DNA of 64,000 nt from Phycisphaerales bacterium. GTDB lineage: Bacteria; Planctomycetota; Phycisphaerae; Phycisphaerales; UBA1924. The position numbers and the translations under genes were made by a program. The stretch covers positions 434,001 through 498,000 of the forward strand of contig JADLFE010000033.1 in NCBI GenBank assembly GCA_020845755.1. Reading direction: 5' to 3'. Under the pieces are notes generated by a model that saw only the letters and a program-made list of their open reading frames with translations, did not search any database and was not told the DNA's origin. The number at the start of each line of letters is the position of its first letter. The stretch's first letter is position 1. Positions 1 through 8,539 of the stretch are shown here, in pieces.

Positions 1-178
1 GCGACGGCGTCGCGGTTTGTGCGGCGCTGCTGCTCGAGGTGGTGGGGCGTGGGTTCGGAGGGCGCGGGGGTGTTGGGACGATCGGACGGAGTGGACGGAG
101 TGGTCATGGGGCGGATCGTATGGACCCGCGGGGGGGAGCAGAAATCGGGCGGATGGGGGGGCGAAACTCCGGGGCGGA
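1..178. other. window edge, no gene recognised
   Basis: No reading frame here looks like a protein. The stretch is G-rich on the plus strand and holds a short direct repeat (GGACGGAGT twice, near 94-112). It lies downstream of the Rrf2 gene and could hold its terminator or the end of a gene outside the window; I see neither clearly. Confidence 0.4.
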
Positions 179-637
179 TCACCGAGCGAGCGTGCCCTGG
201 ACCGTCAGGCGTGCCGTCTTTTCGGGGTCGCAGAGCGGCTTGCTGGAGTTGGTCAGAAGATCGGCGAGGCTCGTGTTGCCGAAGATCTCGATGACCGCGG
301 CGGCGGCCATGTCGGCGCGACGATGGAGCGGGCAGAGGTTCGGCCCGTGGTTCTGAAGACCCAGCGGGCAGGACGTGATGCGCTCGACCGGGCTCACAGC
401 GTTGATGACCTGAAGGAGCGTGGTGTCCTTGGGATCGCGCGCGAGTTTGTACCCGCCGCCCACGCCGCGTCGCCCTTCGATCAGCCCGACGTTGGCCAAG
501 GTCTGGAGAACTTTAGAGAGATAGTTGCTGGGGACTTTCGTTTCGCGGGCCAGGACGTTCGTGGACACCAGGACGTTGGGCCGCAGGGCCAGACAAGACA
601 TCGCTCGTAGCGCGTACTCGGCAGTCTGTGAATACAT
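179..637 (-). CDS. Rrf2 family transcriptional regulator
   Basis: A 152-residue DNA-binding regulator of the Rrf2/IscR/NsrR family. The N-terminus (MYSQTAEYALRAM) and the winged helix with VPSNYLSKVLQ and the GGYKLAR wing are hallmarks. The region after the wing has three cysteines (in SCPLG, NLCPLH and LCDPEK), the usual spacing region for an Fe-S cluster, so it probably senses iron-sulfur status, redox or nitric oxide. The start at 637 is preceded by GGAGAG about 8 bases upstream; a longer in-frame start at 697 would add 20 residues that do not fit the family. It lies 116 bases downstream of the metal ATPase gene on the same strand and may be read with it. Its targets cannot be told from this window. 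Confidence 0.88.
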   Translation of the reverse strand: MYSQTAEYALRAMSCLALRPNVLVSTNVLARETKVPSNYLSKVLQTLANVGLIEGRRGVGGGYKLARDPKDTTLLQVINAVSPVERITSCPLGLQNHGPNLCPLHRRADMAAAAVIEIFGNTSLADLLTNSSKPLCDPEKTARLTVQGTLAR

Positions 638-753
638 GGATCTCTCCGAGGCTTCGAGGCATCCGACGGCCGGCCACGACCGCGTTCGCGGCGGCACGAC
701 AAGGTAACCGAACGGTCAAGTATTCGCACGCCAACCGCTTGAAATTGGGAGTC

Positions 754-2784
754 TTAGGTGTGCTTTGCGGGAGCGTGGCGGGGGTCGGGCACGAACAGAA
801 GGCGAAGGCTGTTCGCCACGACCAAGATCGTGCCGCCTTCGTGCGCCAGCACCCCGATCGAGAGGGGCACCGCGCGGTCGATCAGCGAGCCGATCAGGGT
901 GGCGATCGACATGAGCACGATCACGCCGAGCGCGAATACCAGGTTTGCCTTCACGATCGTGCGTGTGCGGCGTGCCAGTTCGACGCCCCAGGGCACCACG
1001 GACAAGTGCTCGGCCAGGAGCACAACATCCGAGGATTCAAGGGCCGCGTCGGATCCGATCGCGCCCATTCCGATGGCAAGATCGGCGGCGGCCAAGGCCG
1101 GGGCGTCGTTCACGCCGTCACCCATCAGGGCCACGCCGGGGTACTTCATTCCGGTGTGCTTGCGCTCGTCGCGCATCCGCCGGACGATCTCGACCTTGTT
1201 CTCGGGGAGGAGTTCGGCGTCGACCTGGTCGATGCCCAGGGCGGCGGCGACGCGCTCGGCGGTGCGCCGGTTGTCGCCCGTCAGCATCCGCGCGGGGCGA
1301 ACACCCAATTCGTGCAGTTGCTTGGTCAATTCGTGCGCGCCGGGTCGGGGAGGGTCGGCCATGAGGACGACGGCGGCCTCACCCCCGGCGGGAAGGTCGG
1401 GCGATTCGTGTGCCGCCACGATCGCGACGTGACCGCGGCCCTGGGCCTGCTCGAGGAGTTCGCGCACCTTGGCGCGCAGGCAGATGGGGATGAGTTCTTC
1501 GGTGAAGGAGTACGAGCCGAGGCGCACGCGGGCCGAGCCCATCGCGCCGGAGATGCCCTTGCCGGTGATGTGCCCGAGTTCACCGATCGCGGCGGGCTTC
1601 ACGCCGCGCTTGCCCGCGATGTCGCGCACGGCGGCGGCGATGGGGTGTGTGGAATCGGCCTCGAGGCCGGCGGCGATCGAGAGCAGGCGCGACGTGTCGG
1701 ACCAGGCGACGGGCTGTATCTCGTACACCTGCGGGCGACCCATCGTGAGCGTGCCGGTCTTGTCGAAGCAGATCGCGCCGATGGTGGCGAGTCGCTCGAT
1801 CGACTGCCCGCCCTTGAAGAGCAGGCCGACCCGCGCGGCACGCGCGATGGCGGCGAGCGTCGCGGTGGGGGTGGCGATCACCAGCGCGCAGGGCGAGGCG
1901 ACGATGAGGAGTGTGATGGACGTGTAGAGGGCGTCGGGCCACGGGCGCTTGAAGACCAGCCACCACACCATCAGCACGGCGAAACTGATGCCCATAACGC
2001 CCAGCGCATAGGGCTCGCTCACGCGATCGATGATCCTCTGCACGGGCTCGCGCTGCTCGCTGGCCTGCGTGACGAGGTTCAGGATCTTCTGCAGGCTCGA
2101 CTCGCGCACGGGGCGCAGCACACGCGCCTCGATCGGCGCTTCGGTGTTGATCGTGCCGGCGTAGAGTTCGTCGCCCACCTCCACGCTCCGCGGCATGGAC
2201 TCGCCGGTGATCGCCGACTGGTCGAACGACGACGTGCCCGTCGTGACGACGGCGTCGGTCGGCACGCGCTCGCCCGGGCGGACCTTCACGATCTCGCCGG
2301 GCACGAGGGAATCGGGGTCGGCCTCGACCCAGTCCCCGTCGCGCATGACGATGGCGTCGACGGGCATGAGTTTGTTGAGCGCCTCGACCTCGCGCTTGGT
2401 GCGCTGCATCGCGAGTTCTTCGAGCGCGCCGGCGAGCGTAAAGAGGAACAGGAGCAGCGCGCCCTCTTCGGGGTGCCCGATGTAGGCGGCGAGGCCCGCG
2501 CCGACGATCATGAGAACGTCGATGTCGATGCGCCACTGGGCGACGGCCTGCCACGCGGCGCGCAGGCCGTAGATCATCCCCACGCCGAGGCTGACCCACA
2601 CCAGCCATTCGGCGCGCTCCTGCTTGAGCAGCGTGTGAACGATGAAGCCCGCGAGCAGGAAGACGCCCGCGATGATCGCGCCGGTCAGTTCGCCCTTGGG
2701 CGAGAAGAGCACTTCGAGGAAAGAGCGGGCGGCGGGCGGTTCATGCCCGCCGTGGGCGGAATGGGGCGTGCCTGGCTCTGACAT
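754..2784 (-). CDS. heavy-metal translocating P-type ATPase (P1B-4-like)
   Basis: A 676-residue P1B-type ATPase that exports a divalent transition metal across the inner membrane. Visible landmarks are the TGES actuator motif (about 193-197), the intramembrane metal motif SPC (297-299), the phosphorylation motif DKTGTLT (Asp 341), the HP motif (380-381), TGDN, and GDGVNDAPA. The last membrane helix carries HEGGT (from 648), which with SPC points to the P1B-4 group, usually linked to cobalt, zinc, cadmium or iron export. There is no N-terminal CxxC metal-binding domain, only a short His-containing leader (HSAHGGHE). A TACGAT hexamer lies 5 bases before the ATG, so translation may be leaderless. 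The downstream Rrf2 regulator could control it. The substrate metal is inferred from motif class only. Confidence 0.93.
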   Translation of the reverse strand: MSEPGTPHSAHGGHEPPAARSFLEVLFSPKGELTGAIIAGVFLLAGFIVHTLLKQERAEWLVWVSLGVGMIYGLRAAWQAVAQWRIDIDVLMIVGAGLAAYIGHPEEGALLLFLFTLAGALEELAMQRTKREVEALNKLMPVDAIVMRDGDWVEADPDSLVPGEIVKVRPGERVPTDAVVTTGTSSFDQSAITGESMPRSVEVGDELYAGTINTEAPIEARVLRPVRESSLQKILNLVTQASEQREPVQRIIDRVSEPYALGVMGISFAVLMVWWLVFKRPWPDALYTSITLLIVASPCALVIATPTATLAAIARAARVGLLFKGGQSIERLATIGAICFDKTGTLTMGRPQVYEIQPVAWSDTSRLLSIAAGLEADSTHPIAAAVRDIAGKRGVKPAAIGELGHITGKGISGAMGSARVRLGSYSFTEELIPICLRAKVRELLEQAQGRGHVAIVAAHESPDLPAGGEAAVVLMADPPRPGAHELTKQLHELGVRPARMLTGDNRRTAERVAAALGIDQVDAELLPENKVEIVRRMRDERKHTGMKYPGVALMGDGVNDAPALAAADLAIGMGAIGSDAALESSDVVLLAEHLSVVPWGVELARRTRTIVKANLVFALGVIVLMSIATLIGSLIDRAVPLSIGVLAHEGGTILVVANSLRLLFVPDPRHAPAKHT

Positions 2785-2789
2785 GCCTC

Positions 2790-2795
2790 ATCGTA
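2790..2795 (-). promoter_or_regulatory. TANNNT -10-like element of the metal ATPase gene
   Basis: TACGAT on the minus strand, 5 bases before the ATG at 2784. Spacing would place the transcript start at or next to the start codon. No Shine-Dalgarno sequence fits in the gap. Confidence 0.5.
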
Positions 2796-2961
2796 GAGAT
2801 TGCGAGGGTGCGCGGCGGGCACGAGCGCCAAGTTAGACGCAGTCTCAACGATGTGCCAAGGGCGTGCGAATCGTCAGCGGCGCGGCGCATCACGGGCGTT
2901 CGGGCGACACCGGGAGCGGTCGATTCCACCTATGATCGCGCCACCCTTCAGGAGTCGTCCG

Positions 2962-5697
2962 ATGAATCTCGGTTTCTCACGCGTCGCCCGCCGTGTGTCC
3001 CGCGTCGCCGTCGTGCTCGCCTCTGCCCTCGCCACCAGCGCCGGCGCCCAGTCGCTCAAGCACGAGAAGTATGCGCTCCCCAACGGCATGACCGTCATCC
3101 TGCACGAGGACCACACGCTCCCCGTCGCCACCGTCAACATCTGGTACCGCGTCGGCGCCAAGAACGAGCCCAAGGGCCGCTCCGGCTTCGCCCACCTCTT
3201 CGAGCACCTCATGTTCATGGGCACCAAGCGCGTCCCCGACAACCAGTTCGACGTGCTCATGGAGACCGGCGGCGGGGCCAACAACGCCAGCACCTCGCTC
3301 GACCGCACCAACTACTACTCCTGGGGTCCGTCCTCGCTGCTCCCCACGCTCCTCTGGCTCGACGCCGACCGCCTCGAAGACATGGGGCGCGAGATGACTC
3401 CTGACAAGGTCGACAAGCAGCGCGACGTCGTGCGGAACGAACGCCGCCAGACCACCGAAAACGTGCCCTACGGCAAGGCCGACGACGCCCAGTATCAGTG
3501 GATGTTCCCCGAATCACACCCCTACCACAACGGCGTGATCGGCACGCATCAGGATCTCGAGGCCGCCAATTCGCAGAACGTCAAGGACTTCTTCGCCACT
3601 TTCTACGCGCCGGGCAACGCGTCGCTGGTCGTCGCCGGCGACTTTGACTCCAAGGCGATCAAGCCGCTGATCGAAAAACTCTACGCCGACCTGCCCCGCG
3701 GCAACACGCCCAAGGACCGCGCCGTCGAGCCCGCCCGACTCGACCGCGTCATCCGCGACACCGTGCTCGACAAGGTCCAACTCCCGCGCATCTCCTTCGT
3801 CTATCACAGCCCCGCTGCCTATAAGGACGGCGACGCCGAGATGACCCTCGCCGCGTCCATCCTGGCCCAGGGCCAGTCGAGCCGCCTGTACAAGCGCCTC
3901 GTGCTCGGCGAACAGATCGCGGTTGATGTGAGCGCGTTCCAGGACGCCAACCTGCTCGGCTCGCTCTTCCGCGTGGATGTCTCCGCCAAGCCCGGGGCGG
4001 ACCTCGCCAGGATCGAAGCGATCGTCGACGAGGAGATGGCGAGGTTCTGCAAGGAGGGCCCGACCGCCGACGAACTGGCCGAACGCAAGGCCAGCACCGA
4101 GTTCCGCATGTTGTCCGCGATGCAGAGCGTTCAGGCTCGGGCTGACCGGTTGAACGAATACGAGTTCTATTTCGGCGAGCCCGACGCGCTGCAGCGGGAT
4201 CTTGACCGCTACCGCAAGGCAACGCCCCAGACCGTCGCGTCGTGGTCCACCAAGGTCATCACGCCGAACGCTCGCCTCGTGCAGATCGTGCTCCCCGAAT
4301 CCGGCGCGCGGGCCGCCAACGGGCGCGACGGTCGCCCGGCGGACTTCAAGCCCGCCGGCTTCACACCACCCGCGCCGACGAAGTTCACGCTGTCGAACGG
4401 GCTGAAGGTTGAATTGTGGCAGCGCCCGGATCTTCCGCTGGTGACCGCGGCGGTCGTGTTCCACGACGGCAAGATGCTCGACCCCGCGGACCGCGCCGGT
4501 CGCGCGTCGATCGTCGCCGAGATGCTTGGCGAGGGCACGACCAGCGAGGCGACGGGCGACGGCCCGAAGTTCGCCGCGGCGATGCAGAAACTCGGCGCGT
4601 CGTTCAACGCCAACGTCAGCAAGGAATCGCTGATCGTGAGCGTGTCGGGCCTGACCAGCACCTTTGAGCAGTCGTCGAAACTCTGGGCCGACGCGATCAT
4701 GCACCCGAAATTCGAGCCCAAGGACTTCGAGCGCGTCACGAAGCTGCGGATCGAGGACCTGAAGCAGGCCGACGAGGAACCCGGGCAGGTCGCTGGCAAG
4801 GTCGGCCAGAAACTCCTTTTCGGCGACACGGCCGCGATGGGCACGCCGGCCGATGGCACGGTTGCGTCGATCGGCACGCTCTCGCACGCCGATCTTGCGT
4901 CCGTCCACGGTGCCGTGGTTCGTCCCGACCTTGCGACGCTGTTCATCGCGGGCGATCTCTCTGCGGACAAGGCCAAGGCGATTCTCGAGAAGCACTTTGC
5001 AGGCTGGAAGGCGGGCTCGATCGGCGGCGGATTCACGGCGATCGATCTTCCCAAGGACGCCGCGATGCGCGTCGCGATCGTCGATCGCCCCGGTGCGCCG
5101 CAGACCATGATCAGGTTCCTGGCGCCCAGCGTGGCGGCGAGCGATCCCTCGCGCGTCGGCCTGCGTCTGATGAGCACGATCCTGGGCGGGAGCTTCACCA
5201 GCCGCCTCAACCAGAACCTGCGCGAGCGCAACGGCTACACCTACGGCGCTCGCTGCTCGTTCACGCACACCGCTCAAACCGGCTGGTTCGGCGCGGGCGC
5301 CGCGGTGCAGAGCGAGGTGACGGGCAAGGCCCTCAAAGAATTCCTGAACGAGTTCAACGCGATCCGGTCCAACACCATTACCGCGGCGGAACTGACCAAG
5401 GCACGCGAGACCCTGCGGACCGAGGCCGCCCGACAGTTCTCGACGCTGGGCGGATTCGTTTCCGCGGCGGAATCGCTGCTGGAAGACGGCATGGGCTGGG
5501 ACTCGATCGCCAAGGACATGGACGCGATGGAGAAGGTCTCGCTTGATCAACTCAACGAACTGGCGAGCAGGGCGCTCCGCCTCGACAAGGGCGTGCTCGT
5601 GCTCGTGGGCGACAAAAAACTGATCGAAGAGCAGATCAAGGACCTGGGCCTGCCCGCGCCGACCGAGGTGGATGTCGAAGGTCGGCCGGTGAAATAA
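2962..5697 (+). CDS. secreted M16 family zinc metallopeptidase (two-domain)
   Basis: A 911-residue exported protease of the insulinase/PqqL family. A signal peptide covers about residues 1-29 (ending SAGAQ). The first M16 domain holds the inverted zinc motif HLFEH at 78-82 with a downstream glutamate region (VVRNERRQ). The second half is another M16 domain pair with the Arg/Tyr patch (RERNGYTYG) but no HxxEH, the normal arrangement in fused family members where the second copy is structural. It probably degrades peptides in the periplasm. The start at 2962 follows AGGAG by 7 bases; upstream in-frame codons would add sequence that does not resemble a signal peptide. It converges with the FUN14-like gene with only six bases between stops. 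Confidence 0.93.
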   Translation: MNLGFSRVARRVSRVAVVLASALATSAGAQSLKHEKYALPNGMTVILHEDHTLPVATVNIWYRVGAKNEPKGRSGFAHLFEHLMFMGTKRVPDNQFDVLMETGGGANNASTSLDRTNYYSWGPSSLLPTLLWLDADRLEDMGREMTPDKVDKQRDVVRNERRQTTENVPYGKADDAQYQWMFPESHPYHNGVIGTHQDLEAANSQNVKDFFATFYAPGNASLVVAGDFDSKAIKPLIEKLYADLPRGNTPKDRAVEPARLDRVIRDTVLDKVQLPRISFVYHSPAAYKDGDAEMTLAASILAQGQSSRLYKRLVLGEQIAVDVSAFQDANLLGSLFRVDVSAKPGADLARIEAIVDEEMARFCKEGPTADELAERKASTEFRMLSAMQSVQARADRLNEYEFYFGEPDALQRDLDRYRKATPQTVASWSTKVITPNARLVQIVLPESGARAANGRDGRPADFKPAGFTPPAPTKFTLSNGLKVELWQRPDLPLVTAAVVFHDGKMLDPADRAGRASIVAEMLGEGTTSEATGDGPKFAAAMQKLGASFNANVSKESLIVSVSGLTSTFEQSSKLWADAIMHPKFEPKDFERVTKLRIEDLKQADEEPGQVAGKVGQKLLFGDTAAMGTPADGTVASIGTLSHADLASVHGAVVRPDLATLFIAGDLSADKAKAILEKHFAGWKAGSIGGGFTAIDLPKDAAMRVAIVDRPGAPQTMIRFLAPSVAASDPSRVGLRLMSTILGGSFTSRLNQNLRERNGYTYGARCSFTHTAQTGWFGAGAAVQSEVTGKALKEFLNEFNAIRSNTITAAELTKARETLRTEAARQFSTLGGFVSAAESLLEDGMGWDSIAKDMDAMEKVSLDQLNELASRALRLDKGVLVLVGDKKLIEEQIKDLGLPAPTEVDVEGRPVK

Positions 5698-5703
5698 AAC
5701 CCG

Positions 5704-6216
5704 CTAGGCCTCGGCGCTCGGCTTGGCCGGGGCGTGGCGAGCGCCGCGGAAGAGTCCGAAGCCGGCCGCCCCGCCGCTGGGGAGGTAGGGCTTGATGTGC
5801 GTCCAAGCCGTGTCGGCGGTCTTCTGCACCTGCTCGGTCGCGTCATGCACCGTCTGGTTGATCGTGTCGATCTGTTCCTGCGACACGCCGAGACCGAGCT
5901 TGTGGAGGACGACCGCGCCCGCGACGAGTGTGCCGCCGATGAGCAGGGCCATGACGATGGCGCGCCGGACGAGATAGGCAAAGACGAACGCTGCGAGGAA
6001 GCTCGAACCGACGCGGAGCGTGGTGGGCGCCCAGTCGGGCGGCGGGGCGGCGGGATCTTTCAAGCCGGCGCTGACGACGAAGTATGCCGCGGCGCCGGTT
6101 GCGATGAGCGCGAGCAGGAAGATCTTGGAGCGGAGCGGTGAAAAGAAGAAGCCAAGACCCATGCCGGCGATCGCGCCCGCGGCGGCCCCGGCGGCTGATG
6201 TGTTTTCGCTCGACAT
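5704..6216 (-). CDS. FUN14-like small membrane protein
   Basis: A 170-residue membrane protein with about four hydrophobic stretches: a glycine-rich one near 10-26, one near 30-50, and a pair at about 70-105. A short amphipathic region with VHDATEQVQKTAD follows, and the C-terminus reads YLPSGGAAGFGLFRG, which resembles the conserved Gly-rich last segment of FUN14 domain proteins. Bacterial FUN14 proteins have no settled function. The match was made by eye from the membrane layout and the C-terminal motif, so it could be only a look-alike. It is followed 27 bases upstream by the lipoprotein gene on the same strand and may share its transcript. Confidence 0.6.
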   Translation of the reverse strand: MSSENTSAAGAAAGAIAGMGLGFFFSPLRSKIFLLALIATGAAAYFVVSAGLKDPAAPPPDWAPTTLRVGSSFLAAFVFAYLVRRAIVMALLIGGTLVAGAVVLHKLGLGVSQEQIDTINQTVHDATEQVQKTADTAWTHIKPYLPSGGAAGFGLFRGARHAPAKPSAEA

Positions 6217-6243
6217 GGGCGGATCCTTCGGGTAATTCGGCGT

Positions 6244-7077
6244 TCAGGGCTTGGCGAAGATCTGCAGACCGCCTTCATTGCTCGTCACGCTGAAGGATCG
6301 TGTTGTCTGCGAGACGATCTCCAGCCGTTCGACGGACTGCCGCGTTCCCGGGGAGCCGTCGGCGAGTTTGATGGGCTCGGGGTTGCCCGTCAGCGTGATG
6401 ACTTTGCCCTCGCGTTTCCACGTGCCGGTTTCCTGGGTTCGCGCGCCGGTGGCGGATGTTCGCTGCATGAGGTATCGCGTCGCGTCGACAAAGACGAGCG
6501 CGACGGTTCGGTCCGGATACTGGCGGATCCATGCGCCGATGAGCGCGTCCTTGGGGGCTGGCGCGGCTGCGTCGGTCGGCGACTGCGTTGCATCGCCGGG
6601 CTGCGCGGCGGTCGCGCTCGTGTCGTTGGCCGGCTCGGCTGGTGCGGGGTTGGGGGCCGATGCTTCGGCCACGGACTCCTCGGAGCCCAGGTCGAGGAAG
6701 GGGATCATGCCGTCGATCCGCCCGATGGTCTTGCGCAGGCTCGAGAGATGCACGTCCATCTTGGCGAGTGAGTCGTTGATCGCGCGGAGTGTCTGGAGGC
6801 GATCCTGCACGTTTGTAAGCGAGGCGTTGGTCGCGTCGAGTTGTCCCAATTCGTCCTGTACTTTGACCAACTCGGCGTTGGTGGTGTCGAGGCGAGTGAG
6901 GGCGGACTGGACCGACTTAAGTTCACTGTTGGTCTGCTTCAGGCTGGCATCGACGGTGTCGAGTCGGCTGTTGGCATCGCGCACGCCGTCGCGGATATCC
7001 CAGAAGACGCAGCCGGGCAGCAAGAGCATCGCAAGCAGGAGCGGCCCGAGACCAAGACGATGCGAGGCGTGATGCAT
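6244..7077 (-). CDS. coiled-coil lipoprotein with C-terminal lipocalin-like region
   Basis: A 277-residue predicted lipoprotein. The N-terminus is a type II signal ending LLPGC, with the lipidated Cys near residue 23. Residues about 30-130 form regular heptad-like repeats (repeated T/N-x-x-L and LD.TN units) typical of a trimeric or dimeric coiled coil. A Pro/Ala-rich linker follows (about 145-180). The last 90 residues start with LIGAWIRQYPDRTV and alternate strands with GTWKREGKVITLTG, which looks like a small beta-barrel of lipocalin or DUF type. It may be an envelope spacer or anchor. No enzyme motif is visible. The start at 7077 was chosen because it gives a proper signal peptide. Confidence 0.75.
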   Translation of the reverse strand: MHHASHRLGLGPLLLAMLLLPGCVFWDIRDGVRDANSRLDTVDASLKQTNSELKSVQSALTRLDTTNAELVKVQDELGQLDATNASLTNVQDRLQTLRAINDSLAKMDVHLSSLRKTIGRIDGMIPFLDLGSEESVAEASAPNPAPAEPANDTSATAAQPGDATQSPTDAAAPAPKDALIGAWIRQYPDRTVALVFVDATRYLMQRTSATGARTQETGTWKREGKVITLTGNPEPIKLADGSPGTRQSVERLEIVSQTTRSFSVTSNEGGLQIFAKP

Positions 7078-7152
7078 GGGGACGGCTCCGGCCTGAAATC
7101 GAGAACCTCGACGAGCGAAGGGCTTCGGATCGCGGCGTGCATCGTAACACAC

Positions 7153-7527
7153 TCACGAGTTCGGCACGCGGAGGTCGTCGAGGGGGAAGGCGGGGTTGGC
7201 GATGGGGCGGAGCGCCAGGGCCAGGAGGGCGCGTTCGTGGTCGTCGCCGGCGACGCGGTTGGCGCGGATCGTGCCGCAGCCGGTGCAGCGGTGGATGATG
7301 GCCCATTCTCCGCCGCGGCGGACTTCGATGGCGATCGGTTCCATGGGTTCGGCGCAGGCGCAGCGGCGGTCGCCGGGCGCTTCGTCGAGGTGGCGCGACC
7401 AGAGGCAGCGTGGGCAGTGGTTGCGGTGCTTGGTGCCGAAGGCCGAGAGGGGCACGAGATGGTTGCAGACGACGCAGTGGAACGCTTCGCGGGAGCGGTT
7501 GGAGAACGACTCGTGTTGATGTGGCAT
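7153..7527 (-). CDS. RNHCP domain zinc protein
   Basis: A 124-residue protein named for its RNHCP motif. It has three cysteine pairs: FHCVVC (about 17-20), NHCPRC (about 36-40) and HRCTGCGTIRANR (about 80), plus CAC, consistent with one or two zinc ribbons. The family is small, widespread and without known function; the last block, ending with GTIRANRVAGDD, is its second conserved motif. Nucleic-acid binding is an inference from zinc ribbons only. The start at 7527 gives MPHQHESFSNRSREAF, where the similarity to the family begins; no good Shine-Dalgarno sequence is seen. Confidence 0.82.
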   Translation of the reverse strand: MPHQHESFSNRSREAFHCVVCNHLVPLSAFGTKHRNHCPRCLWSRHLDEAPGDRRCACAEPMEPIAIEVRRGGEWAIIHRCTGCGTIRANRVAGDDHERALLALALRPIANPAFPLDDLRVPNS

Positions 7528-8038
7528 GGGTGGTTGAACGGGCGATGGAGTGGATGCGGGCGCACGTGATCGCGGCCGCGACAGAGGGCGCGAACGACGA
7601 GCGCGACAAGAACGCGGGGAGCGCGCGGACGAGCCCCCGGCGAGATTGGCGGGCACGGCGCGGCAACGAGGATGTTGAGAGATGCGAGCGGTGCTCGCGG
7701 CAATACCCGGGCGGGCGCGATGAACGCACGACAACGACAGCGATACCACCGCCTCGGTGAGGGGCGGTCCGGTCACGCGAGTTTCGCGGACATGCGGCCG
7801 GGTTGATTAGGCAATGACAGTCATCGGCAGACCCTGGAAAAGGTGCACAGATGATACACGGAAACGCCTCGATTGCAAGGGAAAAGCGGCATGGAAGCGA
7901 GACAGCGAGGCTGCAGGATACCAAGACTGGACCACCTGTCCTGATCGCACATGCAGCGACAAGCACCGACGTGAAGTTCTGTTTGTGGCACGAGATTGAA
8001 TCGCTCTTGCTCGCGCGTCGAGTTTGATCGAGACACGA
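7528..8038. other. 511-base stretch without a recognised gene
   Basis: The half nearest the RNHCP gene is very GC-rich. The part from about 7820 to 8035 has a lower GC content by eye and frames of 60-70 codons on both strands, none with a convincing start, codon pattern or family resemblance. It lies between two minus-strand genes, so it should hold the terminator of the 8039-8494 gene and the promoter of the RNHCP gene. I could not point to either. A small RNA is possible. Confidence 0.4.
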
Positions 8039-8494
8039 TCAGTGTGTTTCATCGCGCGGCGCGTAGAAGCCGGGGCCTTCGGCGCGGAGCTTGCCCGCGC
8101 GGACGAGCGCATCCCAGATTTCCTTGGGGAACTCTTCGGGCGGGCGGATGGCGTCGATCGCGGACTTTCGCCCGCCGGAGGTGTATCGACCGCCGAGCCT
8201 GGATTCGTCGGCGAGTCGCATGACCTTGAGGCGTTTATTGAAGGCCTTAAGGGCGTGGTCGAGATCGTGCACGGGGAACTCGCGCGTCGAGACGGTCTGC
8301 ACGGGGTTTTCGATCTGGGTCACGATCCGGTCGAGCGCGGGAAGGTCGCGCGATTTCATCAATTCGTCGAGTTGCGCGGCGCCGACGTTCATGCGTGAGA
8401 GCAGGCGGAAGGCAAGCTCCCAATTCTCCGCCGCGCCGGGCTTGCCCGCCTTGAGATCAGTCACGACCGACCGGAGCTTTTGTACGGCGTTCAT
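8039..8494 (-). CDS. conserved-looking hypothetical protein
   Basis: A 151-residue soluble protein that I do not recognise. It is charged and mostly helical in appearance, with no signal peptide, membrane segment or cysteine motif. The middle has FPVHDLDHALKAFNKRLK and the C-terminus PEEFPKEIWDALVRAGKL, both well-formed amphipathic helices. It is convincing as a gene because the codon usage matches its neighbours and because TATCGT lies 5 bases before the ATG, the same spacing as other first genes here. Transcribed away from the GH16 gene, with only 45 bases between the two starts. Confidence 0.65.
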   Translation of the reverse strand: MNAVQKLRSVVTDLKAGKPGAAENWELAFRLLSRMNVGAAQLDELMKSRDLPALDRIVTQIENPVQTVSTREFPVHDLDHALKAFNKRLKVMRLADESRLGGRYTSGGRKSAIDAIRPPEEFPKEIWDALVRAGKLRAEGPGFYAPRDETH

Positions 8495-8499
8495 GGGGC

Positions 8500-8505
8500 A
8501 CGATA
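8500..8505 (-). promoter_or_regulatory. TANNNT -10-like element
   Basis: TATCGT on the minus strand, 5 bases before the ATG at 8494. It is part of a short divergent promoter region shared with the GH16 gene. Confidence 0.45.
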
Positions 8506-8527
8506 GCCGCGTGGCGCGCCGGGCGGG

Positions 8528-8533
8528 TAGAGT
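8528..8533 (+). promoter_or_regulatory. TANNNT -10-like element of the GH16 gene
   Basis: TAGAGT, 6 bases before the ATG at 8540. The six intervening bases (GAGGCC) could also act as a poor, too-close ribosome site, so this case is weaker than most. Confidence 0.35.
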
Positions 8534-8539
8534 GAGGCC

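Noticed and set aside
714-719. TTGACC before the Rrf2 gene as a -35 element, and the nearby ACCGTTCGGT dyad as its operator
   Set aside because: No acceptable -10 element at 16-18 bases, and the dyad is only 10 bases long.
628-2781. Long plus-strand open frame (717 codons) opposite the metal ATPase
   Set aside because: It is the mirror of a clear P-type ATPase and has a His/Arg/Asp-rich composition with no domain; a product of high GC content.
3514-5550. Long minus-strand open frame opposite the M16 protease
   Set aside because: The protease on the plus strand has all family motifs. The opposite frame is Arg/Gly-rich without structure.
7814-7999. Small plus-strand frame (61 codons) in the gap after the RNHCP gene
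   Set aside because: No ribosome site, no TANNNT spacing, no family resemblance, and similar frames exist on the other strand.
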